From Lysobacter sp. (GTDB taxonomy: Bacteria; Pseudomonadota; Gammaproteobacteria; Xanthomonadales; Xanthomonadaceae), in the NCBI GenBank assembly GCA_008015835.1, contig SSGH01000001.1:1-64000 (forward strand): a stretch of 64,000 bases of DNA. The letters are read 5' to 3'. Positions within the stretch are counted from its first letter, which is position 1. Each line of letters starts with the position of its first letter. A model generated the notes under the pieces. The model did not search any database, was not told the origin of the DNA, and worked only from the letters and a program-made list of their open reading frames with translations. Below are positions 41,519 to 51,310 of the stretch, piece by piece. The translations under genes and the position numbers were made by a program.

Positions 41519-43411
41519 TCAGAATCCGCAGAAGCAATACGCCACGGCGCTGACCGGCGCGCTGCCGCGGGCCTGCATCGCGTTCTCCAGCAGCTTCAGA
41601 TCCTGATGCATCTGCGGCATGTGCTTGGCGACAAACGCCTGCGCTATGCCGGACTCGCTCAGCATCCGCTGCCCCATCGCGCTGCCGGCGAAGCCGGAGA
41701 TGAAACGCGCGATCGGGTTCATCTGCTCTTCGATGTAGCGCACGCGGTAGTCGCCCGGTTTGCCGAGCTTCGCGCGCTCGGCGGCGTTGAGGATCGCGGT
41801 CTGCAGGCCGCCGAATTCGTCGACCAACCCGCGTTCCTTCGCCTGCGCGCCGGTCCACACGCGGCCGCGCGCGACCGCGTCGACGTCGGCCACCGGCTTT
41901 TTGCGCGCTTTCGACACGCGACCGGTGAAATCGCGGTAGCCCTTTTCGATCACCGACTGAATCACGACCTTGTAGTCGTCCTGCAGCGGACGGCCCAGGC
42001 TGAAGCCGGCCATCGGCGTGGTGGCGACGCCGTCGGTGTGCACGCCGATCTTCTCCAACGCGCGCGGGAAGGTCGGCACCAAACCGAAGATGCCGATCGA
42101 GCCGGTGATCGTCGAAGGGTCGGCGTAGATGCGATCGGCGTTCATGCTGATCCAGTAGCCGCCGGACGCGGCCACGTCGCCCATCGAGACCACGACCGGC
42201 TTACCGGCTTTCTTCAGCGCTTCGACTTCGCGACGGATCTGTTCGGACGCGAACACGTCGCCGCCCGGCGAATTCACGCGCAGCACCACGGCTTTGATGC
42301 CGTCGTCGTCGCGCACATCGCGCAGCAGCGCGGCGGTGGATTCGCCGCCGACCGTGCCCGGCGGTTGTTCGCCCTGCACGATTTCGCCTTCGGCCACCAC
42401 CACGGCGACGTCGCCGTTGTCGCCGAGGATCGGCAACTGCGAATTGAGGTGCATCAGATAACCGCCGAAGCCGATCGCGGGATAGCCGTCTTCGCTGTCG
42501 CCGGCGCCGCTGCGCTCGGTGATCAAGTCCTCGACTTGCTCTTCGGTCTTCAACCCGTCCACCAACTTGCGCTTCAGCGCGTACTGGCCCAGGTCGCCCT
42601 GCGCGGCGGCGATGTCGGCCGACATCGTTTGGAAGCTGGCGGCGAGATCTTCGACTTTGAGTTTGCGCGCCTTCGCCACATCGGCCAGATAGCGCTGCCA
42701 GATGTCGCTCATCCAGAACAGATCGGCTTCTTTCGATTCCGGCGACGCGGCGTCGAGGACGTAGGGTTCGGCGGCGGATTTGTATTCGCCGACTTTGAAC
42801 AGATGCACGTCGACGCCGAGCTTGTCCTGCAGGCCTTCGCGATAGAACTGGCGATAGCGGCCGATGCCTTCGAGCAGCAGGCCGCCCATCGGGTCGATGT
42901 AGATTTCGTTCGCTTGCGCGGCGAGCAGGTACTGCGATTGCTCCATGTTCTCGCCGAACGCGACGATCTGCTTGCCGCTGGCGCGGAAGCGCGCCAAGGC
43001 GTCGGCCACTTCGCGCAGCGAGGCGTAGCCGGACGGCTGCAGACGATCGACGCGCAGCAGAATGCGTTCGATCTTCTTGTCGTCCTTCGCGGCGTCGATC
43101 ACCCGCAGCAAGTCGCGCAATTGCACTTGCTGGGTGTGTTCGCCCACGGCCTCGGCGAGGGCGCGCGTGGTCGGGTCGGTGGTGTACTGCTCGACCAACT
43201 CGCCTTCGGGCGCGAGCACCAGAGTGGTGCCGTCGCCGTAGCGCGCGCCCTGCGGGCCGCCGCTGAACATCGCCGCGACGAAGCCGATGGCGAGGAACAG
43301 CAGGAAGCCGAAGAACAGCAGGTTGAAGACGAGGCGACGGGTGAAATTCATCCCGTCCCAAATGAAGATGAAAAAGTTGGCGACGGGGCCGTGGTTGGCC
43401 GGGGTGCTCAT
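41519..43411 (-). CDS. sppA: Signal peptide peptidase SppA, 67K type
   Basis: A 630-aa inner-membrane protease degrading cleaved signal peptides. One N-terminal membrane helix (about residues 25-50) is followed by two homologous ClpP-like domains. The general-base lysine is in FKVGEYKSAAEP of the first domain (about 210) and the nucleophile serine in GDVAASGGYWISM of the second (about 410), the arrangement of E. coli SppA. RVNSPGGDVFAS is the second-domain strand. ATG 43409-43411 follows GGAGAC. Length agrees with the long form (about 618 aa). Confidence 0.95.
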   Translation of the reverse strand: MSTPANHGPVANFFIFIWDGMNFTRRLVFNLLFFGFLLFLAIGFVAAMFSGGPQGARYGDGTTLVLAPEGELVEQYTTDPTTRALAEAVGEHTQQVQLRDLLRVIDAAKDDKKIERILLRVDRLQPSGYASLREVADALARFRASGKQIVAFGENMEQSQYLLAAQANEIYIDPMGGLLLEGIGRYRQFYREGLQDKLGVDVHLFKVGEYKSAAEPYVLDAASPESKEADLFWMSDIWQRYLADVAKARKLKVEDLAASFQTMSADIAAAQGDLGQYALKRKLVDGLKTEEQVEDLITERSGAGDSEDGYPAIGFGGYLMHLNSQLPILGDNGDVAVVVAEGEIVQGEQPPGTVGGESTAALLRDVRDDDGIKAVVLRVNSPGGDVFASEQIRREVEALKKAGKPVVVSMGDVAASGGYWISMNADRIYADPSTITGSIGIFGLVPTFPRALEKIGVHTDGVATTPMAGFSLGRPLQDDYKVVIQSVIEKGYRDFTGRVSKARKKPVADVDAVARGRVWTGAQAKERGLVDEFGGLQTAILNAAERAKLGKPGDYRVRYIEEQMNPIARFISGFAGSAMGQRMLSESGIAQAFVAKHMPQMHQDLKLLENAMQARGSAPVSAVAYCFCGF

Positions 43412-43626
43412 TGCGGGATGTCTCCGTGAGAATGGCGGTGCGTTCGCGCGCGGCGTCTTCCGAGGCCAGCGCCCGACGCCTTCGGACGATGCGTACGGAT
43501 CGCATGTTCGATCGGCGGGGGGTCCGCGCCGATCGCGGATTCCACGGCCGCAAGTCTCGCCGAAGCCGGCTGCGGCGTCACCCGCCATCGGTCATTACGA
43601 CCAGGGGCAGGTCCGGGCATCGGCGC

Positions 43627-45093
43627 TTACGGCCCCGAAACGGCCAGCGGCATCGCGCTGGAGCGACGCAGGAAACGCCAACCCAACAGCACGGCGGCGA
43701 CCACCAGCCCGGCGGTCAAGCCCAGCCACATGCCCCAGGGGCCCTGCGCCGGCACCCAGTCGCCGACGCCCAACCCCAACATCGCGCCCAGCGGCATGCC
43801 GACGCCCCAGTACGCGAACGCCGCGATCAACAGCGGCGCGCGGGTGTCCTGCAGGCCGCGCAGCGCCCCGGCGGACAGCACCTGCAGGCCGTCGGGAAAC
43901 TGGAACGCCGCGGCCAGCAGCAGCAGCGAGGCCGCCAATCCGGCCACGGCGACGTCTTCGGTGTAGAGCCCGGCGATGGCCTCGTTGCCGAACCACAGCG
44001 CGCCGCCGGAGACGAGTTGGGTCAGCGCGGTCAAGGCATAGCCGGCGAACGCGGCGCGGCGCAGGCCGTCGCGATCGCCGCGGCCGCGAGCGTGGCCCAC
44101 GCGCACGGTGGTGGCCTCGGCCAGCGCCATCGGCACCATGAAACACAGGCTGCAGACGTTGATCGCGATCTGATGCGCCGCCGCCGGCACATCGCCCAAC
44201 CGGCCGATCACCAGCGCGGTCGCGATGAACAGGCCGCCCTCCATCAACCACGCCAAACCGATCGGCAGACCGACCGCCAGCAGTTCGCGAATCGGCGCCC
44301 AACGGGGCGGCTCGAAGCGCGCGAACAGGCCGAGCGCGCGGAAGCGCGGCGCGTGGGCCAGATACGCGGTTGCGACCAGCGCCTGCGCCCACATCGTGGC
44401 GGCCGAGGCGTAACCCAGGCCGGCCGGACCCAGTTCGGGCAACCCCCAGGCGCCGAAGGTCAGCCCGTAACCGAGCGGAATCAACAGCAGCAACCCGCCG
44501 AAACCCAGCAGCATCGTCGGCAAGGTGTGATGCAGGCCGTCGCAGAGATAGCGCATGCACAGGTACAGCGCGAGCGCCGGCACGCCCCAGCGGATGCCGC
44601 CGACGAAGGCCGCGGCGCCGGGCCGAATATCGGGCGCGATGCCCATCGCCGGGAGGGCGTAGACGATCAGACTCAAAAACACCCACATCGCCAGCCCGAG
44701 CGCCGCCGCCAACCACAGTGCTTGGCGAAAGCGCGGCCCGATCGCCTCGGGCCGGCCCGCGCCGTCGTCTTGCGAGACCGCCGCGGGCAGCGCCATCAGC
44801 GTGCCCATCGGCACCATCAGCGGCATCCAGAACAGCGCGGTGCCGATCGACACCGCCGCCAGCGTCTGGGTGCCGTGCCGCCCCGCGATCACCGCATCGA
44901 CGAAGCCGATCAGGCCGGTCGAGACGTGCCCCACCACCAACGGCGCCGCGAGCGTCGCCGTGCGCCGAAGCTGATCGACGAAACGCGGCGCGTCGCTCGC
45001 AGGGTCGGCGGACAGGGGGCCGGAGGGCGCGGCGTCGATGGACATCGTGTCGACGGGCGCGGACGACGGCGCGGGATCGTGAGCGGAGGACAT
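43627..45093 (-). CDS. MATE family multidrug/Na+ efflux transporter
   Basis: A 488-aa protein with a polar N-terminal extension (about 40 residues) and twelve predicted membrane helices in two homologous halves: LAAPLVVGHVSTGLIGFVDA in the first, and LLAVGLPIGLAWLMEGGLF with AAHQIAINVCSLCFMVP in the second. It resembles NorM-type exporters driven by Na+ or H+. It ends about 215 bases from sppA on the same strand. Substrates unknown. Confidence 0.92.
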   Translation of the reverse strand: MSSAHDPAPSSAPVDTMSIDAAPSGPLSADPASDAPRFVDQLRRTATLAAPLVVGHVSTGLIGFVDAVIAGRHGTQTLAAVSIGTALFWMPLMVPMGTLMALPAAVSQDDGAGRPEAIGPRFRQALWLAAALGLAMWVFLSLIVYALPAMGIAPDIRPGAAAFVGGIRWGVPALALYLCMRYLCDGLHHTLPTMLLGFGGLLLLIPLGYGLTFGAWGLPELGPAGLGYASAATMWAQALVATAYLAHAPRFRALGLFARFEPPRWAPIRELLAVGLPIGLAWLMEGGLFIATALVIGRLGDVPAAAHQIAINVCSLCFMVPMALAEATTVRVGHARGRGDRDGLRRAAFAGYALTALTQLVSGGALWFGNEAIAGLYTEDVAVAGLAASLLLLAAAFQFPDGLQVLSAGALRGLQDTRAPLLIAAFAYWGVGMPLGAMLGLGVGDWVPAQGPWGMWLGLTAGLVVAAVLLGWRFLRRSSAMPLAVSGP

Positions 45094-45210
45094 CGGAGAG
45101 GGCGGTGAGCGAGCGACGGCGTGGACGCCGCGGCGCGAGGCCTGCGCGAAACCCGTTTCGGGCGGGCTGGTATCTTACCCATCCCGCCGATCCGCCCGCC
45201 CGGAGCCCGT

Positions 45211-46386
45211 TTGAGCGCGCACGACGCCCCCTCCGCCCTCGCGCGCTGCGAGAACTGCGGCACGGTGCTGCAAGGCGGCTTCTGCCACGTGTGCGGCCAG
45301 CACGCCCACAACCCCCTGCGCAGCTTCGCGCACGCCGCGGAAGAAGTCTTCGAATCGTTCTGGCATTTGGACGGCCGCATCTTCCGCACGCTGGCCGACC
45401 TGTTCGCGCCCGGCCGCGTCGCGGCCCGTTATCTCGCCGGGCAGCGCGTGCGTTATCTGCCGCCCCTGCGCCTGTTCATCATCCTCAGCGTGCTGACCTT
45501 CTTCGTCGGCAAACTCACGCTGCACACCGAGGCCGCCGACACCGTCGACGAGGCTCGAACCGGCAAAAACAACGTCACGTTCAATATCGGCGACAAAGGC
45601 AACAGCGAATTGATCGGCACGGCGACGCGCGTGGAGGACGTGCTGCGCCTGCGCGAAGACGCGCTCGCCAACCTCGATCGCACGTACCGCGAAAGCGACG
45701 CGAAGTGGTTGACCGCGGCGATCGGCCGATTCGCCGAAGAACGCATCGAGGAACGCGCCGCTGCGCGCTTAAGCGAACTGGGCGCCACGCCCGAACAATT
45801 GAGCGCCCTGGAGCGCAGCGCGGCGCTGCGACGCGTCGCCGCGTCGTCTTCGGCGACGCGCGAAGGCGCGCCGACGAACGCCAGCGACAGCCCCGCATGG
45901 CTGGAGCGCTGGATGCACGCGCGGTTGACCCGCATGGAAGGCAATATCGAACGGATCCAGCGCACGCCCGACGAATTCGTGCGCTTGGTGCTGGGCGCGG
46001 TGCCCGGCGCGTTGCTGCTGCTGGTGCCGATCTTCGCGCTGTGCCTGAAACTGTTCTATCTCGGTTCCGGCCGCGGTTATCTGGAGCATCTGGTCGTCGC
46101 GCTCTACAGCCACGCCATGCTGCTGCTGGCGCTGCTGCTCGCGTTCGCGCTGGTGGGACTGCAGTCTCTGCAGATCACGCCGGCGTGGCTGGACAACGCC
46201 TTCGCCATCGCGATCGGGCTCGGCCTATCGCTCGCGATGCCGCTGTATCTGCTGCGCATGCAGAAGCGCGTCTACGCGCAAGGCTGGCCGATGACGCTGA
46301 TCAAATTCGCGCTGATCGGCAGCCTGTACACGATCCTGCTGACCTTCGCCACCATCTACGCCGTGCTGGCGGGATTGAGCAGTTGA
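45211..46386 (+). CDS. DUF3667 zinc-ribbon membrane protein
   Basis: A 391-aa protein. The N-terminal zinc ribbon CENCGTVLQGGFCHVCGQ (about residues 12-29) is followed by HNPLRSFAHAAEEVFESF, the DUF3667 signature. A first membrane helix is near 90-108; a long charged coiled-coil region (about 115-265) has R/E-rich helices, then four membrane helices (about 280-390). The start is taken as TTG 45211 (GGAG six bases upstream); a GTG frame to 45121 has no ribosome site. TATCTT at 45171-45176 is a possible -10. Function unknown. Confidence 0.82.
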   Translation: MSAHDAPSALARCENCGTVLQGGFCHVCGQHAHNPLRSFAHAAEEVFESFWHLDGRIFRTLADLFAPGRVAARYLAGQRVRYLPPLRLFIILSVLTFFVGKLTLHTEAADTVDEARTGKNNVTFNIGDKGNSELIGTATRVEDVLRLREDALANLDRTYRESDAKWLTAAIGRFAEERIEERAAARLSELGATPEQLSALERSAALRRVAASSSATREGAPTNASDSPAWLERWMHARLTRMEGNIERIQRTPDEFVRLVLGAVPGALLLLVPIFALCLKLFYLGSGRGYLEHLVVALYSHAMLLLALLLAFALVGLQSLQITPAWLDNAFAIAIGLGLSLAMPLYLLRMQKRVYAQGWPMTLIKFALIGSLYTILLTFATIYAVLAGLSS

Positions 46387-46436
46387 CGCCGCCGCGCGCG
46401 AAAATCACGATACCCCCGCATCCAGAAAGAGCCCCG

Positions 46437-46778
46437 ATGAACGCATCGCAAGCCGCCGACGCCGTCGTCTACGAAGTGAACGTCGAGGCGGACGTCGAGA
46501 TCGCCGCGGCGTATCGCGCGTGGCTGCGCGAGCACATCGCCGAAATCCTCGGCCTGCCGGGATTCGTCGATGCCCGCACGTTCGAAGTGTTGGACCCGCC
46601 GCCGGCCGCCGGCCGCATCGCGCTGTGCGTGCAGTATCGGTTGACCGACGACGCCGCGCTCGACGCGTATCTGCGCGAGCATGCGCCGCGTTTGCGGGCG
46701 GACGGCGTGGCGCGTTTCGGCGAACGCTTCCGCGCGCATCGGCGCGTGCTGCGCGAAGCGACCGACGCCGCCGCATAG
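46437..46778 (+). CDS. DUF4286 family protein
   Basis: A 113-aa cytosolic protein with VVYEVNVEADVEIAAAYRAW at the start and VQYRLTDDAALDAYLREHAPRLR (about residues 65-87), characteristic of DUF4286, a ferredoxin-like (EthD/ABM-type) fold. Ten or so bases after an AGAAAGAG ribosome site; 50 bases after the DUF3667 gene on the same strand. Function unknown. Confidence 0.85.
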   Translation: MNASQAADAVVYEVNVEADVEIAAAYRAWLREHIAEILGLPGFVDARTFEVLDPPPAAGRIALCVQYRLTDDAALDAYLREHAPRLRADGVARFGERFRAHRRVLREATDAAA

Positions 46779-46826
46779 CGCGTCGCGATTCCGGAGCCGC
46801 GCGCGCCGACGCCGACGCGGCGGCCG

Positions 46827-47315
46827 TTACGGCGACGCGTCGCCGTCGTCCAAGACGATGCTGATGCGGCCGTTGGTTTCGAGAATGGCTGTGCGGATGC
46901 GCGCGATATCGCCGCAGCCGGCTTCGCGCATCGCTTCCTGGAAATCCGCATTGCTCACCAATTCTCGGCGCAGCACCTCGCGAAAGACCTTGCCGTCGCG
47001 CGCGAGCACCACCGGCTCGCCTTCGATCCAGCGCCGCGCCCGCGGGCTGCGCGCGGCGACGAAGGCCACGATGTAGTTCAACACGATCAGGCACACCGCC
47101 AGCAGCGCGGCGCCGGTGAGCGAGTTGTCGCCGCCGTTCAGCCCGTTCTGCACCGCGTTGCCCACGAGGATCAGCAGCACCAGGTCGAACGGCGTGAATT
47201 GGCCGACCGCGCGTTTTCCGGACACCCGCACCAGCAGCATCACCAGCGCGTACACCACGCAGGCGCGCAGCGCGAACTGCCACCAGGGCGCGGATAATGC
47301 GAACATCGCGTTCAT
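46827..47315 (-). CDS. DUF421 (YetF-like) membrane protein
   Basis: A 162-aa protein with three hydrophobic segments in the first 80 residues (FALRACVVYALVMLLVRVSG, FDLVLLILVGNAVQNGL and LLAVCLIVLNYIVAFVA), then a soluble YetF-like domain with GEPVVLARDGKVFREVLRRE and a C-terminal RIRTAILETNGRISIV strand. ATG 47313-47315 is chosen because the longer frame runs into the upstream sRNA region. Inner-membrane protein of unknown function. Confidence 0.88.
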   Translation of the reverse strand: MNAMFALSAPWWQFALRACVVYALVMLLVRVSGKRAVGQFTPFDLVLLILVGNAVQNGLNGGDNSLTGAALLAVCLIVLNYIVAFVAARSPRARRWIEGEPVVLARDGKVFREVLRRELVSNADFQEAMREAGCGDIARIRTAILETNGRISIVLDDGDASP

Positions 47316-47430
47316 GACGGTTTTCCCCAAATCGCGACACGGGCCGCCGCGCGCGACGGCCGCCAGCGGGTGGCGGCGGAGGTTACCGTGCATGCGTTCG
47401 GGGCGCGGCGGCTCGCCGAATCGCGGACAA

Positions 47431-47550
47431 TAAAAAGCCCCGCAGGTGGGGGAACCGGCGGGGCTTGGGATGGGGCTTGGGGAGAGCCGTTCATCCCGGG
47501 GATCGTCTTGGGGAGTGGACGATCTGCGACAGACGTTGCATCTGTCGGGA
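47431..47550 (-). ncRNA. sX13-like small RNA with C-rich loops
   Basis: On the minus strand, downstream of polA, four stem-loops follow in order: GACAGA/TCTGTC (47528-47546), GATCGTC/GACGATC with loop CACTCCCCAA (47501-47524), GGCT/AGCC with loop CTCCCCA (47474-47488), and an intrinsic terminator AAGCCCCGC/GCGGGGCTT with a C-rich loop and TTTTTA (47466-47431). Position and repeated CCCC loops match my recollection of Xanthomonas sX13, an Hfq-independent virulence regulator encoded just downstream of polA. The loops are expected to pair with G-rich mRNA leaders. The 5' end is approximate; a possible -10 is TATCCA at 47577-47572. Confidence 0.75.
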
Positions 47551-47555
47551 GTAGT

Positions 47556-47891
47556 TGACCATGCCCCAGGTGGATAGTTCGTGAAGCGCACGGTTAAGAC
47601 ATCGTCGAATTCAGGATGGATTCATCGCTTTCGCGCCGACGCTGCCGAAAACGCATGATTTCACGGGATTTTGTCGCGGATTCATCCTGTATGAAATGAC
47701 GGGGTGCCGTTGTAGGCGCGAATACGCTGCGAGTAGGTCGAAGGTCATGCCTACCCGTCGGCGGCGGCGGGAATGCGCGAAATCGTTCGGAACGGCGTTC
47801 GGAGCCGAGGTCGAATGCACCGCGACGCCGTCTCTGCGAACGTTTGCGCCGCCGCGCGCTTCAGAGGCGAACGACAGGATCGATCTTCGCT
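47556..47891. other. polA-sRNA intergenic stretch
   Basis: No gene seen in about 335 bases between the polA stop and the sRNA. It should hold the sRNA promoter; a TTAACC / TATCCA pair on the minus strand near 47593-47572 is the best I find, with 15-base spacing. Confidence 0.4.
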
Positions 47892-50678
47892 TTAATGCGC
47901 CTCATCCCAATTCGTACCTGTCCCCGAATCGATCACCAGCGGCACCCGAAGTTCCGCCGCGGCGGCCATCCGCGTCGTCGCTTCGCGCACCAGCGTCTCG
48001 ACGAAATCGTCGTCGCATTCGAACACCAGTTCGTCGTGCACCTGCAGCAGCATTTTCGCCTGGGCGGCATGACCGGCGATCCAGCGGTCGATCTCGATCA
48101 TCGCGCGCTTGATGATGTCGGCGGCGGTGCCCTGCATCGGCGCGTTGATCGCCGCGCGTTCGGCGCCGGCGCGCAGGCCTTGGTTACGGGCGTTGATATT
48201 GTCCAGATACAGCCGTCGACCGAACACGGTTTCCACGAACCCGCGTTCGTGCGCTTCGCGACGCGTGCGTTCCATGAACTCGCGAACGCCGGGATAGCGG
48301 TTGAAGTACAGCGCGATGTAGTCCTGCGCCTCGCCGCGGCCGATGTCGAGCTGCTTCGCCAAGCCGAACGCGCTCATGCCGTACATCAAACCGAAGTTGA
48401 TGGCCTTGGCCGCGCGACGTTCGTTGCCGCTCACCTCGTCGAGCGGTTTGCCGAACACTTCCGCGGCGGTGGCGCGATGGATGTCGGCGCCGGCTTCGAA
48501 CGCGCGCAGCAAGCCGGCGTCCTCGGACAGATGCGCCATGATCCGCAGTTCGATCTGCGAATAGTCGCAAGCGACGAGTTTGCGGCCCGGCGGCGCGATG
48601 AAAGCTTTGCGGATCCGGCGGCCGTCGTCGGTGCGGATCGGAATGTTCTGCAGATTCGGGTCGGTGGAGGCGAGGCGCCCGGTCGCCGCGCCGGCTTGGT
48701 GATAGCTGGTGTGCACGCGACCGGTGTTCGGGTCGATCATTTCCGGCAATTTATCGGTGTAGGTGCTGCGCAGTTTCGCCAAGCCGCGGTATTCGAGAAT
48801 GATCCGCGGTAATTCGTGCTGATCGGCGATCGCTTCGAGCGCTTCTTCGTTCGTCGACGGCTGCCCGGTCGGCGTTTTCACCAACGCCGGCAACTTCAAC
48901 TCGTCGAACAGCAGCGCCTGCAACTGCTTCGGCGAATCCAGATTGAAGGTGCGGCCCGCCAATTCGGTCGCTTTCTGCTGCGCGGCGAGCATGCGTCGCG
49001 ACAGATCGGCGCTTTGCCGACGCAGTTCGTCGGCATCGATCAGCACGCCGTTGGCTTCCATCCGCGCCAATACCGGCACCAGCGGCACTTCGATGGTGCG
49101 GTAGACGTTTTCGAGCGCGGGCTCGCTCGCCAGTTTCGCCGACAGCACGCGATGCAAGCGCAGGGTGATGTCCGCATCCTCGGCGGCGTAGCGCGCGGCG
49201 TCGTCGATCGCCACCTCGGCGAAGGAAATCTGCTTCGCGCCCTTGCCGGCCACATCCTCGAACGCGATGGTGTCGTAGCCCAAATAGCGTTTCGCCAGCG
49301 AATCCATATCGTGCCGCGTCGCGCTGGAATTCCAGACGAAACTTTCCAGCATGGTGTCGTCGGCGTATCCGACGACATCGACGCCGTGACGACGCAGCAC
49401 ATGCAGATCGTATTTGCCGTGCTGCCCGAGCTTGCGGCGCGTCGGGTCTTCCAGCATCGGTCGCAGCGCGTTGAGCACCTCGTCGCGATCGAGCTGCGCA
49501 GGCGCACCCGGATAAATGTGGCCGACGGGAATGTAGCAGCCTTCGCCCGGCGCGACGGAAACACTCAAGCCGACCAAACCCGCGCGCATCGCGTCCAGAT
49601 CGTCGGTTTCGGTGTCGAACGCGAATTCGTCGGCGGCGCGGAGTTTTGCGATCCAAGCATCCAACATCTCGCGCGTCATCACGGTGTCGTAGACGCCTTT
49701 CGCCGCCAACGCGGGATCGAGCGCTTCTTCGGCAGCGGGCGCGCCGCGCGCATACCCGGCGGCGGTGTTGCGCAACCCAGCGCGTTCGGCGGACGCGTTG
49801 GCGGCGTCGCTCGCGCCGTCGCCGCCCAATTCTTTCAGCGCCTGATTGAAGCCGTAGCGCAGATACAGCGCGCGCAAATCGTCGAGATGCCGTTCGCGCA
49901 ACGCCAGCGTCGTCGGGCCGCCGTCGAGCGCCACGTCGGTCTTGATCGTCGCCAGTTGCTTGTTGAGCGGCAGCCGCGGCAGCGCCCTGCGCAGGTTCTC
50001 GCCGAGTTTGCCTTTGAAGCCGTCGGCGTTGACCATGATGCTGTCGAGGTTGCCCCACTCTTCCAGCCATTTCGCCGCGGTTTTCGGCCCGCATTTTTCG
50101 ACGCCGGGGATGTTGTCGACGCTGTCGCCCATCAGCGACAGGTAGTCCACGATTTGATCGGGACGCACGCCGAACTTCGCCATCACCGCGGCGTCGCTGT
50201 CGAGACGGCTGCCGCTCATCGTGTTCACCAGCGCGATGCCCGCGCCGCCGTCGGATCGGCGCACCAACTGCGCGAAATCTTTATCGCCGGTGGAAATCAC
50301 CACATCGATGCCCTGCTCGGCGGCTCGCACGGCCAACGTGCCGATCACGTCGTCGGCCTCCACGCCCGGCACGCGCAGAATCGGCAATCCCAGCGCCTCG
50401 ACGATTTTCATCATCGGCTCGATCTGCGCGCGAAGATCGTCGGGCATCGGCGGCCGGTGGGCTTTGTATTCCGGGTCCAGTGCGTCGCGGAAGGTCGGCC
50501 CGGACGCGTCCATCACGAAGGCGATGTAGTCGGGTTTTTCCTTGATGTGCGCGCGCAGCATGTTGACGATGCCGAACAGCGCGCCGGTGGGCTCGCCCTG
50601 CGCGTTGCTCAGCGGCGGCAGCGCGTGGAAGGCGCGATAGAGGTACGAAGAACCATCGATAAGGACGAGTCGTGTCAT
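47892..50678 (-). CDS. polA: DNA polymerase I
   Basis: A 928-aa enzyme with all three domains. The 5' nuclease is at residues 1-300 (LVLIDGSSYLYRAFHALPPL, VPGVEADDVIGTLA, STGDKDFAQLV, GDSVDNIPGV). A 3'-5' exonuclease-type domain is at about 350-530 with FAFDTETDDLD and YAAEDADITLRL. The polymerase is at about 560-928: LASTDPNLQNIPIRT, CDYSQIELRIMAHLSEDAG (motif A), RRAAKAINFGLMYGMSAFGL (O helix) and LLQVHDELVFE (motif C). It performs gap filling, Okazaki fragment processing and repair. ATG 50676-50678 gives the standard N-terminus. Confidence 0.97.
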   Translation of the reverse strand: MTRLVLIDGSSYLYRAFHALPPLSNAQGEPTGALFGIVNMLRAHIKEKPDYIAFVMDASGPTFRDALDPEYKAHRPPMPDDLRAQIEPMMKIVEALGLPILRVPGVEADDVIGTLAVRAAEQGIDVVISTGDKDFAQLVRRSDGGAGIALVNTMSGSRLDSDAAVMAKFGVRPDQIVDYLSLMGDSVDNIPGVEKCGPKTAAKWLEEWGNLDSIMVNADGFKGKLGENLRRALPRLPLNKQLATIKTDVALDGGPTTLALRERHLDDLRALYLRYGFNQALKELGGDGASDAANASAERAGLRNTAAGYARGAPAAEEALDPALAAKGVYDTVMTREMLDAWIAKLRAADEFAFDTETDDLDAMRAGLVGLSVSVAPGEGCYIPVGHIYPGAPAQLDRDEVLNALRPMLEDPTRRKLGQHGKYDLHVLRRHGVDVVGYADDTMLESFVWNSSATRHDMDSLAKRYLGYDTIAFEDVAGKGAKQISFAEVAIDDAARYAAEDADITLRLHRVLSAKLASEPALENVYRTIEVPLVPVLARMEANGVLIDADELRRQSADLSRRMLAAQQKATELAGRTFNLDSPKQLQALLFDELKLPALVKTPTGQPSTNEEALEAIADQHELPRIILEYRGLAKLRSTYTDKLPEMIDPNTGRVHTSYHQAGAATGRLASTDPNLQNIPIRTDDGRRIRKAFIAPPGRKLVACDYSQIELRIMAHLSEDAGLLRAFEAGADIHRATAAEVFGKPLDEVSGNERRAAKAINFGLMYGMSAFGLAKQLDIGRGEAQDYIALYFNRYPGVREFMERTRREAHERGFVETVFGRRLYLDNINARNQGLRAGAERAAINAPMQGTAADIIKRAMIEIDRWIAGHAAQAKMLLQVHDELVFECDDDFVETLVREATTRMAAAAELRVPLVIDSGTGTNWDEAH

Positions 50679-50887
50679 GGTCGCGATTCTACGCAGTTTC
50701 GACGTCGCGACGCGTTCATCCACGCGCGTCGATGGGCATCCCTCAGTATGCCGAGCGCGGGCGTTGGCCGACCCGCTCCGCGCATGAACGACGACGCCCA
50801 TCGGCGTCGATTCGCGACATTCGCGCGGTTTCGCGACCGGAACGAAGGGGCATAATCGACGCGACGCCTTCCCCCCGGAACTTCGCC

Positions 50888-51181
50888 ATGCGCCGTCTCG
50901 CCATCGTTCTCGTCGTCGTACCGCTATCGCTCGCGCTCGCCGCCTGCGCGAATCTCGCCGCGCGTCGCGTCGCGCCGGAGATTCCCGCCGATGCCGTCGC
51001 CGCCACCCGCACCGAAGCCAACGGCGACACCATCACCGAATACCGCGTCGCCGGCCAACTGCGTCTGGTCAAAGTGCAGCCGCTGCGCGGGCCCGCGTTC
51101 TATCTGCAGGACCGCAACGGCGACGGCCGCCCGGACGACGACAAGGTCTCGCCGGTGTATTTCAAATTGTTCGAGTGGTGA
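50888..51181 (+). CDS. DUF2782 lipoprotein
   Basis: A 97-aa protein with a signal peptide ending in lipobox LAAC (Cys at about residue 20). The DUF2782 core follows: ITEYRVAGQLRLVKVQPLRGPAFYL and GRPDDDKVSPVYFKLFEW. It is a small envelope protein encoded divergently from polA in this group. Function unknown. Confidence 0.85.
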   Translation: MRRLAIVLVVVPLSLALAACANLAARRVAPEIPADAVAATRTEANGDTITEYRVAGQLRLVKVQPLRGPAFYLQDRNGDGRPDDDKVSPVYFKLFEW

Positions 51182-51310
51182 GGACGATGCGATCCGATCC
51201 GACTCGCGCGCACGCGCCTGGGCGATCCTTCGGCCTTGTTTACGCCGATCCTCGAAGCCCCGATTCTCGAAGCCCCGATAACGAACGCACATCGAGCCGC
51301 GGTTCGTTCG

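Noticed and set aside
48816-50855. 679-codon frame antisense to polA
   Set aside because: Shadow of polA; no family features.
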